A DNA stretch of 64,000 nt from Eublepharis macularius (lineage: Eukaryota > Chordata > Lepidosauria > Squamata > Eublepharidae), in contig NC_072791.1 of NCBI RefSeq assembly GCF_028583425.1, positions 32,867,368 to 32,931,367 of the forward strand. Reading direction: 5' to 3'. Numbering within the stretch: position 1 is the stretch's first letter; every line of letters starts with the position of its first letter. The position numbers were made by a program, and so were the translations under genes. The notes beneath the pieces are model-generated. The model searched no databases. It saw nothing but the letters and a program-made list of their open reading frames with translations, and had not been told where the DNA came from. Shown piece by piece: positions 22,388-34,085 of this stretch.

Positions 22388-23701
22388 GTGGCAGCTGGCA
22401 AAGAGTGAGAAAGGAAGAAGGTGAGAGAGGGGGAGCAGGGTGCCACATGCTTCAATATTTCTCTTCAGCATATTCTGAAGCACTTTCATGGCTGGACTAA
22501 GGACTAAGGAAAGGGAATGCTGGAGGGCACCACAGTCCCGGAATCTGACCTGGCACAGGTAGAGTCTGACAATATTATTATTAAAAGTGGGTGTTTTTCA
22601 AAAAAGTAGAATATGTAACACATGTGAATGTAGAATATGTAACTTTAGTAATTTTGTGACTAAAACAAACTTTTTCATGGTTCATAGGCTGAGGGATTGT
22701 AGTAGTGTGGGGGGAGTCATTTTACTAGTTTGTACTGGGCCTGAAAAAATAATGCTTGGATCCTGCCTCCTCCTTGAGCTTGCTGAAGCTGGCAAGTAGG
22801 AGTTGCTCAGACTTGAGACCAGTCAGGGCCTGCATTGGAAATAGGCTTGCCATTTATACACTCTGGACAGACAGTTTTCAGGCCATTTTGCCCTCCCTTC
22901 CACCCTTGTTTTCTGATAGCTCTGCCAGGTGTCCCATTATGGCCTTCATATGGGAAGCCTCCTACTGTCAGCCCTAGTTGCCTACAGCCTCTTGGAGTGG
23001 CAGCAGAAGAATTTGAAAAGAAAAACAGCAGCATCTACACTAGGGGATGTAGGTCTAGGAATCGCAAGAAACTCTATGGTTTCCCCCAGAAGTGATGTAA
23101 CACTGAAGATGACTTTGTTACCTGAATTGGTCTCCTTGCAATAAGAGAGAATGGGGGAATTAGCAGCAAGGAAGACAGCTATGCAATAGGCGGTAGCTAT
23201 GGGATCTTTTGCACCAGTGTCTACGAGGATCCTTTCCTCTAGAGAAACCTTTCAAAAAGCAGGCAGATATTCAATCAAAAAGGGGTTTTATTTAAAATAC
23301 TACAGATCAATTGCACACAACGCACTATAAACACAGCCCTGACAAAAATGTCATCATTTCTGGTATATGAAAAATAAATAATACTACCACATTGAGCCCA
23401 TTTGCTTCATCCCACTCAATGTAACCAGTCACTGACTTGGGAATTGGTTGTGATGGCAAGTTCTTCACAGACCTTTGCTATTCAAGAATCTCAACTTGAA
23501 ATTATTCCTTGAAATTATTCCTAGGTGTTTAGTATTGATAACCACCCATTCTGAAGCACCACATGATCTCAGCAAAAATTATAACAGTTAAAGTACTGGG
23601 GATAAAATGGATCCAAGTGGCATCCCATGCATCAGATCCCAGTTGGATTATTCTGCCTAATTTATGAAAAATATCGTTTCTTGCAAACAAGGAAAGATTG
23701 A
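22388..23701. other. Intergenic, nothing recognised
   Basis: Short overlapping frames only, no domain or repeat border supported. Confidence 0.4.
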
Positions 23702-23793
23702 AACAGCACAATCCTATGCAGAGTTACTCCAGTCTAAGCCCGTTGATCACAATAGGCTTAGACCGGAGTAATTCTGCATAGGATTGCACTGTT
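23702..23793. repeat. Short foldback repeat (palindromic MITE-like)
   Basis: Two inverted arms of about 40 nt (caatcctatgcagagttact and, in reverse complement, caatcctatgcagaattact) around a 12-nt centre. The transcript or single strand would form a near-perfect hairpin. Non-coding. Confidence 0.7.
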
Positions 23794-24550
23794 AGTTTGC
23801 TACTTTGATTCCAAAATGTTCATTATAGTTCATCAAAATATTGAAGCCTGACTGGATAGAAAGGTGGGATATAAATACAGTAAATAAATGCTATTAATAG
23901 GTTGAAGTCTAATGGCTTCTCATGCCCTATCACAAGATTGTCTATCTAGATAATTAAATATTATATAAATAAATATCATTTGTATGAAGGGCTGTTTGGT
24001 AGGGGATAATTTAGTGAGAACTAATGCAATGTAGCAGTTAGAGTTGTTGGAATAGGTGACTCAGCCTGCCTTTGGACACTGGGGGGCGCTGCATGTCTCT
24101 TTGAATGTAATGTATAAGTCTAGCAATCTGCCACTCTCTTGTCTAAGGTGGGAACGCCTGCTGACTGCTCCTCTCTTGCCTCTGTGCCTCTTGGGAAATC
24201 TCTCTCCCCCTTGTGGCCCTTCCAAGGAGCAAGATGTGAATCCTCGAAGCTCCATGGACCCTTTTGTCCACAGAACCACACCTACAACCTTGCTGCCTAC
24301 TTTTTCAGGCCGTGGTATTAGAATAGGGAATGTAACTCTTTAGATTAGGAACTTTCCCTCTTTTTTTTTTTTTACTAGAATATATTTCTATGGAAGAAAT
24401 CTGCTACAATAAACTGTAAGTTTTATCTTTCTATGATTTTGTCTGAAGATTAATTAGCATGTTTTAAGGGTTTAAACACTTCTGACTAAATAACTCTGCT
24501 ATGTTACTCTGCTAAGTTACTAAACTAAACCAAAACTAAATATACCCAAT
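23794..24550. other. Intergenic, nothing firmly recognised
   Basis: A ggtgggatataaatacagta segment at 23865-23890 resembles the tail of L2-like LINEs or of SINEs sharing it. No gene found. Confidence 0.4.
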
Positions 24551-24626
24551 AAGAGTGTCAAACTAGGAGTAAGAAAACCCATGTTCAAATTCCACCTCAG
24601 CCACTAGATGATGATCTTGGGCTATC
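24551..24626 (+). mobile_element. tRNA-derived SINE fragment
   Basis: gagtgtcaaactaggagtaa followed by a B-box-like GTTCAAATTCC and the ccactagatgatgatcttgg body. It is cut off by the insertion of the element at 24630. Confidence 0.5.
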
Positions 24627-24629
24627 ACT

Positions 24630-25611
24630 GTCCAAATCCACACTTCCCTACCTTCCGCTTTTCATGTGCTTTAATCGCCCTGGATTCTATCCCACAATGT
24701 CCCAGTCTGTGTTCACATCCCTTCTCTTACTGCTGCAGCCTCACGCTATACTTCATCCACATCCCTGGTAGAATTGCGCAATACGGGGTGGGTTTAGATC
24801 CGACATCGCCGATGACGACATCACGTTCATTTTTTTTTCATTTTTTCATCAGATTTCCGCTATAGCATTTTTTTTGCTAAATTGCTATGGCGAGGCCACA
24901 CCCCTATGATGCCTGTGATTGGTTAATGTTATTCTATGCCTTCTTCTTTGAAATCCATTGGACCATTATTCTGGTGGGCTAATTTGAACTGATATTTAAG
25001 GTGGGGGTGATCCAAACTCTCCAAACGGGCAGACCTATTATTTGACGCTTGAATGTAATGTTAGAATGGTGGATTTCCGCTATAACAGTAATTTCAACAG
25101 TTAAAAAAAAGTAATTTTAACAGCCACCGATATTTCCGACTGTCCAGTATCCTAAAAATGACACGGAAATGGAAATGACGCCACCCCTTGATGTCTCCGC
25201 GGGGATTTTGGAGCACCCCAATTAAGATTTATGGCCGGGATTGTGCAACAATGTTGGGAAAGTCCCCTTCACAAAAAAAGGGGGGAAGGGCAGGCAGGCA
25301 GACATGCTGTGGAGAGAGTGGAAAAGCTTGATAATTGCACGGCAAAGAGGGATGGTGTTCTGGAAAGGCTGCAAACACGGAAGTGGGGTGGTTTGAAGGG
25401 GGCGGTCTCCTTGTGAAACGCTTCTATTTGTCCACATCCATGGTAAGAACCACACAAGAGAAGCGCTTGAACGCATGACAAATTCATCTGAGGCACAACG
25501 CGAAAGACGCGCGATAATGGCGGGATTGAGGTAAGAGTATGTGAACAGCCCTCTGAGAAGCGAATAATGGGCGGGAAAAAAGCGGAAAACTTGAGACGTG
25601 TGGATTCGGCC
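24630..25611. mobile_element. Harbinger-like non-autonomous DNA transposon
   Basis: 982 bp. Left end GTCCAAATCCACAC, right end (inward) GGCCGAATCCACACGTC, followed in both arms by ttccgctttt. ACT flanks both sides (24627-24629 and 25612-25614), a 3-bp target-site duplication. The end resembles GGCCGATTCCAGACG of the palindromic element at 34911. No transposase frame. PIF/Harbinger is suggested by the 3-bp duplication only. Confidence 0.6.
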
Positions 25612-25614
25612 ACT

Positions 25615-28583
25615 ATCTCTCAGACAAATCTACTCACAGGGTTGCCAGCCAATGGCTGGCACCCAGCAGGATGGGGAGGATATGGAGGACACCATCAGCA
25701 CCTGCAATGTGACATCACTTCTGGGGAAACAGGAAGCGATGGTGCATCACTTAGGAATTCCTCGAGTGACTCAGTGTCATTTCTGGGCTTTCCATGAAAG
25801 TGATGTCATGCCACACTGATGGCGATTTTAAAAGAAATAATTTCACCACCCAAAGGTGCAGCAATGCAAAGTGTGGAATACTATGCTATTGCAGGAAATC
25901 TGACAAACCTAGAATAGAATGAGGAAGGGGGGAGAACCCTGTATGTGCCACTATGAGTTTCTTGGGAAAAGGTAAGATAAAAAATATACAAAACTTTTCA
26001 GTGGCCATTTACACTTGGCATAACCCCAATGACTTCAATGAAACAGTGGCAGCCTTATACAGTTTGTTTTTCACATTGTTTTCTAATTTTGTAATCCGAG
26101 AGAGATAAAGAGAGAGTTTCTAGCATATACTGGCCTCAGAGGATACCTGATTGGTCTGTAACATAAATCCCTGGTATACCCATCACCAACCAGCCTCTGG
26201 ATCCACCTCAGACAATTCATAGTGAAAGGATTCGTCATAAGTAAAGGAGGGAAATGCAGTGTCCATCACTCCTATAAACGGGTAACTTTATCTTGCCTTT
26301 TAGTAAAAGGTTTGACCCCTGCTTAAATCCTAGAAGCATACAGGATTTGGATATGGATAGATAACAAAAGAACAGTAGAGCTTATTACAAGCATAAATAT
26401 ATCACAAATATAGGTCAATAATTATGATTCTACACAGAAAAAGCCCAGCACATCTAGTACACAAAACAAAATTAGAAAATAACATGTTTCTCTTTTATTT
26501 TACACCTAATTTCAAAGCAATGTGAGACAACTATAGTTGTTTCAGGCTTACAGACTTCAGTTTTTGCAGGCCCACTTCATATGATAGGAGTGGAATGGGG
26601 GGAATCTTTCAGTAGTTGTAATCCCACATAACTCCAATAACAGATGAATTCAGTTGAGAGAAATCTCATGGAAGAGTGGATCCTCTGTGTAGTTTTCACA
26701 TCAGGGCCACTACCACAGCCCCCCATTTTCACATAGGGGAACAACTTTCCATATAATCTGGTCCTGCCCCATGATTTTCCTCTCTGACAAGCCATAACCA
26801 CTCCTAGAGCTCGATCAAATTTTTGAAGCCTGGTATTAGTTTGTCTGAAATCTCCCAACTGCCTTTGGAACCCAAGGCAAGAAACTGTTAACAGACTCTT
26901 GTAGAAGCGAGCAAAATGGCTCAGTGAAGCCGGTGACAAAGCCAGGTAGAAAGGCAGGTGAGAGAGTCTTAAAGCAAAGACAATGAAACAGTTTTTCTCT
27001 TCAGTGTTTTTAGAGCAGCTGTGCTTGAAGATGACAGGAAAAAACAATATGATGGCAAACAAGGTAAAAAAGGGGAATGTGGCAAAAGATTTGACAGAGG
27101 GATTGGGAATGTATAAAATGTTTTCTATATTGTAGTGATTCAGAGCACTATATGAAGAAGTCTCTACAATATAACTTAGAGATAAGTGTGATAATTATAT
27201 TCTATAGTAAAAAAAGAGTTTCTATCCCAGAACCTTGCTCTCAAATGAAAAAGTCTAACTATTTACCTATGTTCTGTCTGTTTATATAGTACTATGGCTG
27301 TTGCAGGACGTATATATGAAGAGAAATAAGTGGTGGAGTTTGTTAATAGACATTTATTAATATATAAATGTAGTTATTAGTACAGGGCTATGGGAGTGGG
27401 ATTTGGGGGCCCAGATCACTCTAGGGGGCCTAGGGAACCAAGCAAAGTGGAGGATTGAAGCAGCATACCTGTTACAACCAAATATTTTTGTATCTATTCT
27501 TCTGAATGTGAGGGTTACCTGGAGTGAATCTATGCAGAGAGGTCTGTGATAGATCTTGGCAAGGCTACCTCATGAAGGCAGTCACCATTGGTGTTATTTC
27601 TCCATTGAGCCATAGCGAGGTAACTCCTTTGTGTGATATTCACACAATGGCATTCAATAGCATATTTGATGGACATGGTTAACAAGAAGGGTTATTAAAG
27701 AAAATCAGTAGTAAAATAGGTATATAAAAGATGCAGTAAAAATGGCATTCAGGATAGAAGTCTGGGGGGGGTGGATTTTAAAAATGCTAACTATTAAAAC
27801 AAGGTACAAATAAAATTCAACAATGGATCTTGAAATACAGTTATCTGTTGATGGTCAGAGGAATGAAAGGGGAAGAATGGAAAGTATGAGCCCTTTCTAG
27901 TAGGAAATAAATTACTCCTCAAAGACAAGCTGTTAAATCCTCCAATTTGGTCCCAGCTCATGTGAGCCAGTGGAACCCAGAGAAGAAGCCTTAACAAGGG
28001 CTTGCTAAAAGAAACTTGGTTATGTTCAAACCAGTTAAGTTAAAGACAGCCTTCAATTTTATCTTTTGATAAAATTATCTTTTGATAAAATCCCCTTCTT
28101 GCCTCTCCCAAGCCTCTCTCCCATCACTGAGGTCTTTCAGTCAGGCAGAGCAAGTGGTTAGACCAGTTTTTCCAAATCTAACTCTGCATTTGGTTTCCTC
28201 AGAACAAATGTATTGTCAGGTTCTGCCTTGGGCGTTGCTCTGTAAGGTGCCGGCATGCCTGACTTTGGACCAGGGGTACCATCAGGGATTATGCGGGCTC
28301 CCGCTCGGTGGAAGGAGGGGGGTATACCTCACCCTTGCACCCTCTCAATCCTCTCGCAGGCCCGCTCAACCTGACAGAGTCCCGGCTGCCTTCCATGACA
28401 GCTGGCCCCTTCCCTCCTCCGGACTTACTCTTCCTCTTCTTTCCTCCACCTCCTCTCCACTGCTCTCCTACACAACCTGCCACGCCCTGTGAGTGGACTT
28501 CCCTTTTATCCCTTCACCAATTCTCTGCTCCACCTGACAGCCACGCCCCCTCCTGCACTCTAGCCACGGCCTTGGCTGACTCA
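25615..28583. other. Intergenic, no gene recognised
   Basis: A cacagggttgccagcc end at 25633 with tgacatcacttctgg inside looks like a broken hAT-type MITE. A minus-strand open frame at 26577-27062 shows no recognisable domain. The pyrimidine-rich, GC-rich part at 28200-28580 may be LTR-derived, but no borders were found. Confidence 0.4.
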
Positions 28584-28785
28584 GAGCCAAGCTACAAGTG
28601 ATGCCTTACACAGGTTGGACACTTGTCAGCTTACCTCAAGTTTTGATGGGAAATGTAGGTGTCCTGGTTTTACAGCTTGGCTCTCCATTACAGCTGCAAG
28701 ACCAGGATGCCTACATTTCCCATCAAAACTTGAGGGAAGCTGACAAGCGTCCAACCTGTGTCAGGCATCACTTGTAGCGTGGCTC
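28584..28785. mobile_element. GAGC-ended MITE, copy 2
   Basis: 202 bp, ends GAGCCAAGCTACAAGTGATG and, inward from the right, GAGCCACGCTACAAGTGATG, flanked by TCA on both sides (28581-28583, 28786-28788). The arms are the same as in 9610-9843, including the ctcaagttttgatgggaaat segment, so the two are copies of one family. Confidence 0.82.
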
Positions 28786-28788
28786 TCA

Positions 28789-29648
28789 GGCAGCTGCACC
28801 CGGGTTTGCTCTGCAGGCTGCCCTGGGCAGTCACACCTGTGCCTCCTTGGCTGGCTGCCAAGCTTTTCCTGTAGAGTGCCTCAGGCAGCTCCACCTGGGG
28901 TTGTTTTGCTCCCAGCTTTGCCTGGACCAGGCTACTGCCTTCTAGCTGGCCTGCAGGCTGGGGCATGGCTCTGTGCTGCTATAGCTGCCTCTCCTCCCTG
29001 ACTGGTAAGGCTGCTGGCTGACTGCCCTTGCTTCCTGCGCCTCCTCCCTCAGGTCTACTTCCCCCCTGGGGGTCGTCACGTTCCCTGCCTGGCCCCCTGG
29101 TCCCCCACCAGAGGGTGGGGCTAGCTGGCTTCCACCTGCCTCGCCTGACTCTCTAAGGCTTGGGTGCTTCTCTGTCCTCCTATGGCTGGAATGGCTTGGG
29201 TGCTTCTCTGCCCTCCTGTGGCTGGGATGCCTCCTTCCCCCCTTCAGTTGTTGGTCTGTTCTGGTCCTGGGTGCCCATTGGGGTGGCTGTCCCCCAACTG
29301 CCTCCCGTCCCCCCTCCTGGTAAGTCCGGGGGCTGAGCCTCAGATCCTGGACATGCATAGTGAATATATTGATACCTCCTTCTTTCACACAAACCCCGCT
29401 CCTAAAGTTTGAAGTAATGGGGAAGGGAGTGGGAGTTTGAAACAAAGACCCTTCCTCCACAACTCCGGATTTCAAGAAGGTAGGGGCTTTGTTCATACAC
29501 TGTAGATGACAAGCCAGTTTGTAATTACTGGGTAACATCTGGAAAGGTGAGCGAGTTTTAATCCTAGCACAACATTGTACCCAAATTCAGATACTGATTT
29601 CCCCCCATTGAAATGAAATACAATTACTCACTACTATTGGAATCATCC
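28789..29648. other. Intergenic, GC-rich, unassigned
   Basis: C/T-rich sequence giving long but low-complexity open frames on the minus strand. No domain. Possibly old retroelement DNA. Confidence 0.35.
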
Positions 29649-29850
29649 TAGGGTTGCCAGCTATGGTTGGGGGAATTCCTGGAGTTTGGGGGGGTAGTTT
29701 TCAGGAGGGCATAGTTTGGGGAGGGGAGGAACCTGAGCTGTGTATACTACCATAGCCTTCTCCTCAAAGAAGCCATTTTCTCCAGGAGAACTGATTTCTG
29801 TAGTCTCCAGGAGATCTCCAGGCCCCACCTGAAAGTTGGCAGCCTTGGAC
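29649..29850 (+). repeat. Dispersed TAGGGTTGCC repeat
   Basis: Begins TAGGGTTGCCAGC and contains gccattttctccaggagaac and the tgatttctgtagtctcc block found inverted in 18373-18575. The right end (ccccacctgaaagttggcag) is degraded and no target-site duplication is visible. Confidence 0.6.
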
Positions 29851-30111
29851 ACACCTAGAGTAAGAGATAAATCTATTCCCTGCCCCCAGTGTCTGGAATG
29901 GGAAGAAGGTTTGATCCTTTCTAAACAGATTGCAATGGTCTTGGAATTTAAGCAGAGCTACTGAGTACCAAACTTGCTGTTCTTACCTAGGTGGTAGCAT
30001 CCTAAGTTTGGTTTCTTAGACTCCCTAAAGGGTGACAAACTATTGGGAGGAGTGGCATGTTGAGACCTGGCTTCAGATATATTTTTTTAAATATCCTTTT
30101 TTTTCTTTACC

Positions 30112-30202
30112 ATGCAGATGGCGTTGCTATGGTTTTATGTTGTGTTTGGAATAGTTTTGACAATGCCAGAGCTTTCATTGGGAATTAGCTACAATTTAGA
30201 AG
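30112..30202 (+). CDS. CATSPERB: CATSPERB copy B coding exon 1 (signal peptide)
   Basis: Encodes MALLWFYVVFGIVLTMPELS, a hydrophobic signal peptide, then LGISYNLE. Two ATGs are possible, 30112 and 30118. The second directly follows a pyrimidine tract and ccatgcag, a good splice acceptor, so translation may begin on the first bases of an exon spliced from an upstream 5' UTR exon. The exon ends after one base of an alanine codon. The intron then begins GCAAGT, a GC donor with an otherwise perfect consensus. Confidence 0.78.
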
Positions 30203-30235
30203 GCAAGTTGTCGTTTCATTTATATCTGCTTTGGA

Positions 30236-30330
30236 TGTCCCATCCTGTTGATTATATTAATGTACACTGTGTAATCTCCTTTGAGTCTCAGTGAGAAAGG
30301 CAGACTATAAATAACATAAATAAATGAATA
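30236..30330 (+). mobile_element. L2-type LINE 3' tail fragment
   Basis: Shares tgagtctcagtgagaaaggc and the ataacataaataaat tail with the L2 element ending at 12826. It begins only about 34 bp after the donor of exon 1. Confidence 0.7.
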
Positions 30331-31507
30331 ATATCCTGCCTAGATGATGAAAATTGTATCCAGGACTGATTTTGCATAAAACAACTGCTGACAGGCATTT
30401 TGTTTTTGAACTTATTTTGCAAAAGACATAATAAAATAAATACTTTATTTTGTCAAGTGACATATTAATATAATGCAACAAAGAAGGGGAAAGATGTAGC
30501 ACCAGCAGCCAAAGAAAAAAATAGAAAGGCAAAAGCCTTTGCAACAGAAAATAATTATTATAACCACGCAAAAAGATCTTGAGGATTACTAAAAACAGAC
30601 AACAGCAACAATAATACCAGTAATAAATATACTTCCTCAAGCTTTTACTTCCCTATGTATCCTGCAGCCTATATCCTCCCCCTCCATATATTCTTTGGGC
30701 CTAACTATACACTGCAAAGTCGTTGTCTATTGTTGACCGGATGCATTGCTGGAATTCTATGTTTGGAACTTTATTCCCAGCCATGTATAGGTCCAGTTCT
30801 CATCAGAATCATGGCATGCATGGGTTACCAGGCCATCTCTGGCAACTGGCAGGAGTTGGGGGGGATCATGGGGGATGACATCAACAACATCACAATGCCA
30901 CTTCCAGGGAAAGTGATCTCTGTGGTTTTATAATAGAGTTTTCAGTGATTCCTAGAGATGACTGATGTCACATCTGGGATTTCTCTGGGTTTTCGTCATG
31001 CTGTTGCTGCAGCTATTAAAAAAATCCTCCTACTGGGCACTGGAATGCCAGTGGGCAATGGTCATTGGAGGTGGGAGATCTCACTCCTCCAGCAGGATTA
31101 TGGCAATCCTAAAGCATCCCCCACCCTATGCTGCTTTGCCTGTTTGAATGGCTCTGGAGGAGGGGAAACTTGCATGTATTGACAGGCAATGTGGAAGTTT
31201 CCCCAGTGGGGCAAACAGTGACTCACAAGGACTTTTTCAAGTCATAAAAACAGCACAGTGGGAGGCTTTAAGCTCCCTCTCTCTATGTGCCATGGTTCCA
31301 ATCCTAACTGACCTCTATGCAGTTACGAATTAAATTCCAAGCACACATCTCCCAGAGGAAGTCTGTGAACAGGATATGTGGGGAACCCAATGACTTTGTA
31401 ACATGCAGTTGGGCCTTTAAACTTAGCAGTAAAATTAATCTGGAAGAGCGATCCACAGTATATCCCTGCTCTGAATGTTTAATTAATTACTTAATTAAGA
31501 CAACCTA
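30331..31507. other. Intron 1 of CATSPERB copy B, mostly unassigned
   Basis: A tgggttaccaggccatctct end near 30821 and ggcaatccta near 31102 suggest another decayed TAGGGTTGCC-type MITE. No clear target-site duplication. Confidence 0.4.
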
Positions 31508-31585
31508 AAAATCACTTGGCAGATGCCAGGAAAGGTCATGGCAGGCACCATGGTGCCTATGGGCACCATGTTGGGGACCCCTGAT
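31508..31585 (-). repeat. Dispersed repeat end (GGGGTCCCCAAC, minus strand)
   Basis: The reverse complement begins TCAGGGGTCCCCAACATGG and continues with alternating ggtgcc/ggcacc. A second, different terminus with the same CAGGAGTCCCCAAC start lies at 31925-31965, also on the minus strand. Family unknown. Confidence 0.45.
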
Positions 31586-32354
31586 ATAGGCTGTTTATGT
31601 TTTTGCAGACTTTTTAATTCTGGATTTTAATTTTTTAAAAATTGTATTACTTTTATGGTGTTAATTTTTATTTGTAAGGCAATACAGAAATTGTCTTAAT
31701 TAAGTAATTAAGTAATTCTGATTAGCCATTAAAGGTCCAATTGGTTGTGCAGATTAAAATAGCATTGTTTCAGCAGCATTGCTGGTTTTATTCTCACTGC
31801 TCTCTTTCCCAGTATATTTTCAAAATTACCCCTCCTACAGTTTGGCTTCTTCTTTGAGTTTAGCTCTGCCTTCTGCAGCTGTTATTTTGAAGTCAAGCCC
31901 ACTGCCCTGCATCTGAATTTCAAAAGTGCCCACAAGAGGAAGAAGGTTGGGGACTCCTGGCCTGAAGCAAATAGCATGAGTCTCATAAAACTCTTCTCAA
32001 GCAGAAGCGGACTGTAAAAAAGAGTTTAAAAGATCAACCCCTTGAAAAGCCTAGGTGAAATGCTTCTCCACACCCTTGAGATGCCCTCACATGTGCAATC
32101 CTCTTCCTCCACAATTGCCAGGTAGCTTAGTTGAGACATTGCCAGAGCGGTGGGGGCATTACTTTTTATCCTTTCTCTGGGGCTGCACCTGACCAGTGTC
32201 TGTTGGGTTCTGTTATGAGTGTGGTTTTTTTTGGCACTTCTTGTAGCTGCCATCTGACATTTATTAGTTTCTGGGTTGTCAGTATTTGTGGCCTAGCAAT
32301 TCTTTTGACTTTTATTGTATTCATTTACTACATTTTTATTTTGCCTTTCCTCCA

Positions 32355-32535
32355 AAGAACTCAAGGCAGTGCATATCAGTCTCCCCTCCTCATTTTACCT
32401 TTATAGCAGCCCTGAGAGATTGGTTAGGCTGAGATGGGGTGACCGGACCAAAGTCACTCGGCAATTTCGAGAGAGAAGTTCAAACCTGGGTCTTTCGGAT
32501 CCTAAACTAACACTTTAACTAACCACTACACTAAA
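32355..32535 (-). mobile_element. tRNA-derived SINE (minus strand)
   Basis: Read in reverse it gives tagtgtagtggttag (A-box region) and a B-box-like GGTTTGAAC, followed by a body with the gaccttgg-type and aaaatgagg segments. Plus-strand positions of the B box are near 32475. Confidence 0.6.
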
Positions 32536-33212
32536 GGTAACTCTAGTTTTTAGCCATTCAGAGGCATTCTCTGCAGAATAACTCTTAGCAGTCTTCTACG
32601 AGGCACCATAATAATGGATAAATCCTAAGATTTCCAAAAAGTACCAACTTGTTAATATTTCAGTTCAGAGCAGTTACAATAACTTTATTAATAAATAAAG
32701 GTTTTTAGCTTGTGATTCGTTGACACTAATTTAGTACATTCCTGCTAAATGGAACCTCGTGGTTCTTCTTATATACTTACTGCAGCACTTTCAAAAAGCT
32801 TCTTCGCACACAATAATTTCATTTTTAGAGTTCTCTTTTTCAACACTACATCCACTTCCGTGCAATATATATTTTAAACAGGAACTGCTTGTTATGGCAG
32901 CTATGACACAAGTACCACGTGGAGGTCTCATGGATTACAGTGACAGTTTGGGAAAATATCAATTAGAATGCAGATCAATTTATTTTGCCTGCAATATCAT
33001 GAGGTCTAAATATAATTCTCATTCTACCATTATACCCTTATCAAACAAATGAAATGATACCCAAGGCAACTAACTGTCTTTTGTATTATTCATTTCAAAG
33101 TATTCTTCCTTGTTTCATCATAATTCATATTCCTCAAGCGTGCTTATGATTTTCTTTAATATTTTCAAACACATTATTAAAGTAAACAAGATTACTTTGT
33201 TTTCTTCCTTAG

Positions 33213-33304
33213 CGGAAACCAATAAAACTTTCTCCTGTTACCCTAACTACTCTGCTAATAGCATACCTGGAACAATTAAGTTATTCCTTGATAAGAAACA
33301 TTTG
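33213..33304 (+). CDS. CATSPERB: CATSPERB copy B coding exon 2
   Basis: Acceptor tttcttccttag, donor gtaagt. The first two bases complete the alanine codon begun in exon 1. Encodes ETNKTFSCYPNY, then IPGTIKLFLDKKHL, ending in phase 0. The TIKLFL block and a cysteine upstream match the family. Confidence 0.85.
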
Positions 33305-33899
33305 GTAAGTTTCCAGTTATAGATTTCTTACAGAATTGACAAAATATGACTGGGTACTGTGTGTATGTGTGTTATTTCCCCCTTGCTATTAGAAGCAAAC
33401 TGTGTATTTGCGATATTCCTCTTTGTCTTATCTGGAAGCTCCTATCTAACTCCTCCTCCTCCTCTGCTATCTGTGTTCTTTGTTCACTTTCTGTCTTTTG
33501 CTGGTCTTGCAAGGGGCACGGCGGTTCTGCAGCTCACTCCTGTGCAAGCTTGCAAGAAGTACATCCATGCTCCTATTCACATCCAGCCAGATTAGCTGGC
33601 CGGTGTTGTAATTAGGACATAGCGCTATTGGGATTAGGTTTCTACGTTTTTCTTCGACTACTGTAAAAATACAAATGAATGTGAACCAGCTTCAATAAAA
33701 GTACATTTCTTCTGTTGCAATATACTGGATTAGAGAGTGTTTCACCACACATGGTCCTGCACTTTCCTGATTGTGAAACTCTGCATGAACTAATATCCCC
33801 TGTAGTTCCTTCAGTGTTTGTCTTCTCTCATGCCGCTCAATTATTCTTCCTGCCTGCTTTTCTAACTCTTTTAATTAGTTCCACCCCCACTGATACAAT

Positions 33900-34085
33900 A
33901 TTTATTTATTTACATGATTTATACCTTCTCCCCAATGGAGACTCAAAGTTGCTCATAACAACCCTGCAAAGTAGGTTGGGCTGAAAAGTGTGTGACTGGC
34001 CAAAGGTCACTCAGGAAGCTTCTGTTGTCGAGTAAGGATTCAAAACTTGGTCTCCCAGATCCTAGAGCAACACTCTTAGCCCATA
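33900..34085 (-). mobile_element. tRNA-derived SINE (minus strand)
   Basis: Reverse reading contains an A-box-like start near 34083, a degraded B box near 34045, and the ccttctccccaatggagact tail next to tttatttatttacatgattt. Intron 2 of CATSPERB copy B. Confidence 0.55.

Noticed and set aside
26577-27062. 161-codon open frame on the minus strand
   Set aside because: No recognisable domain and no phase-matched neighbours; likely chance.
28942-29538. 198-codon open frame on the minus strand
   Set aside because: GC-rich, low-complexity (many R, G, P, H), no start context, splice logic or domain.
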